NCBI RefSeq assembly: GCF_011009555.1
Contig: NZ_QXHD01000004.1
Coordinates: 1,036,314-1,100,313 of the forward strand
DNA: 64,000 bases
Source: Adonisia turfae CCMR0081
GTDB lineage: Bacteria; Cyanobacteriota; Cyanobacteriia; Phormidesmidales; Phormidesmidaceae
Direction of reading: 5' to 3'
Below are positions 63,559-64,000 of the stretch, piece after piece (position 1 is the stretch's first letter; each line of letters starts with the position of its first letter). Position numbers and translations under genes: made by a program. The notes below the pieces were generated by a model that searched no databases, had not been told where the DNA came from, and saw only the letters and a list, made by a program, of their open reading frames with translations.

Positions 63559-63972
63559 TTAAAGTTGAGAGATTTGTCGGGCAAGCTGAAAGTCCAAGTC
63601 TGTTAAACCCTGAGCATCATGGGTCGTTAGCTCCAGTGAAACTCGGTTGTAGCTGATACTAATATCAGGATGGTGATTAAGTTGTTCAGCAGGCTCAACT
63701 AAATTGTTGACAAACGTGATTGCCGCAACAAAATCTTCAAATGTTCGAGTATAGAATAATGTGTTGCCATCTGTTGTCCAGTTTGGTAAATTTCCTATGC
63801 GGAGTTTGACCTCCAATGGACTTAGACGGGTCAGGTTATTTTTAGTGCTCACAACAGAATGCTCACTGCCCTCAACTAGCTTGGGAAAGATCGCAAGTAT
63901 CTCTTGGGCACCAACATTCGCAATTATCAAAGCATTAAGAATACAATTCATTGAACTCAACCGCATTAGCAT
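63559..63972 (-). CDS. Pterin-4a-carbinolamine dehydratase-like protein with N-terminal extension
   Basis: 137 residues. Residues 48-137 are a PCD/DCoH domain: 'LNHHPDISISYNRVSLELTT' with the catalytic His pair, and 'HDAQGLTDLDFQLARQI' at the end. Residues 1-47 are additional and begin with a hydrophobic stretch (NCILNALIIANVGAQEILA) that could be a signal peptide. A stop lies just upstream in frame, so this is the full ORF. PCDs recycle tetrahydrobiopterin; cyanobacteria also use them with pterin glycosides. A shorter start within the frame cannot be excluded. Confidence 0.85.
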   Translation of the reverse strand: MLMRLSSMNCILNALIIANVGAQEILAIFPKLVEGSEHSVVSTKNNLTRLSPLEVKLRIGNLPNWTTDGNTLFYTRTFEDFVAAITFVNNLVEPAEQLNHHPDISISYNRVSLELTTHDAQGLTDLDFQLARQISQL

Positions 63973-64000
63973 TGGTATAGTGATTGACTCAACAGCAGGG

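Overview
The window is chromosomal DNA from a cyanobacterium, probably a Leptolyngbya-like or related filamentous/marine lineage. The evidence is about thirty GCGATCGC (HIP1) palindromes counted by eye, a run of cyanobacteria-typical families (DUF2256, the Ycf21-type chorismate lyase, the DUF2605/DUF2973 pair, a TIGR02450 Trp-rich protein, paired DUF697 GTPases, a PRC-barrel protein) and moderate GC. Assignment below phylum is inference. No rRNA, CRISPR array, intact insertion sequence or prophage was seen. One tRNA-Leu(GAG) is present.

Layout. 1-7.9 kb: the 3' part of a beta-propeller protein, a small HTH regulator, a 902-residue CapA-like protein with eroded catalytic motifs, a TrmJ-type RNA methyltransferase followed by a beta-lactamase-fold serine hydrolase, a 55-residue DUF2256 protein, and chorismate lyase (plastoquinone headgroup). 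8-12.5 kb: tRNA-Leu, biotin carboxylase accC with a small unknown partner, argJ, and a TPR protein. 12.6-16.5 kb: an NTF2-like protein and a membrane protein behind a textbook CRP-type operator, then an aspartate aminotransferase gene bracketed by a direct repeat pair and strong palindromes. 16.5-20.9 kb: a wrecked peptide-ABC permease gene, a tandem-Usp protein and a SulP anion transporter as a pair, a TlyA-type methyltransferase, and a decayed Uma2-family gene. 21-28.2 kb: a histidine kinase/response regulator pair, an ABC exporter, a three-gene FHA / FHA / LRAT operon, and 6-phosphogluconolactonase. 28.4-38.8 kb: glycosyltransferases, recO overlapped by an MFS gene, a DUF2064-type transferase, a DUF547 lipoprotein, a large GT2-plus-membrane fusion, and small conserved cyanobacterial proteins.

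38.9-43.5 kb holds a Gld-type ABC system (ATPase, ABC-2 permease, GldG-like, DUF4340). Three of its four proteins carry long acidic low-complexity tails or inserts. 44.4-57.4 kb is a Wzx/Wzy-type exopolysaccharide locus: tyrosine autokinase/Wzz, Wza-like export protein, flippase, polymerase, four glycosyltransferase-type genes, a UDP-glucuronate-epimerase-like enzyme and two unlike sulfotransferases. It ends at a clear intrinsic terminator. The gene content predicts a sulfated, probably uronate-containing extracellular polysaccharide. This is the most interesting system in the window, and it is almost free of HIP1 sites compared with its flanks. 57.9-64 kb: a large TPR protein, a PRC-barrel protein, two adjacent DUF697 GTPases (one with a shortened G domain) and a pterin dehydratase with an N-terminal extension.

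All assignments come from reading translated sequence and motifs. No database search was run.
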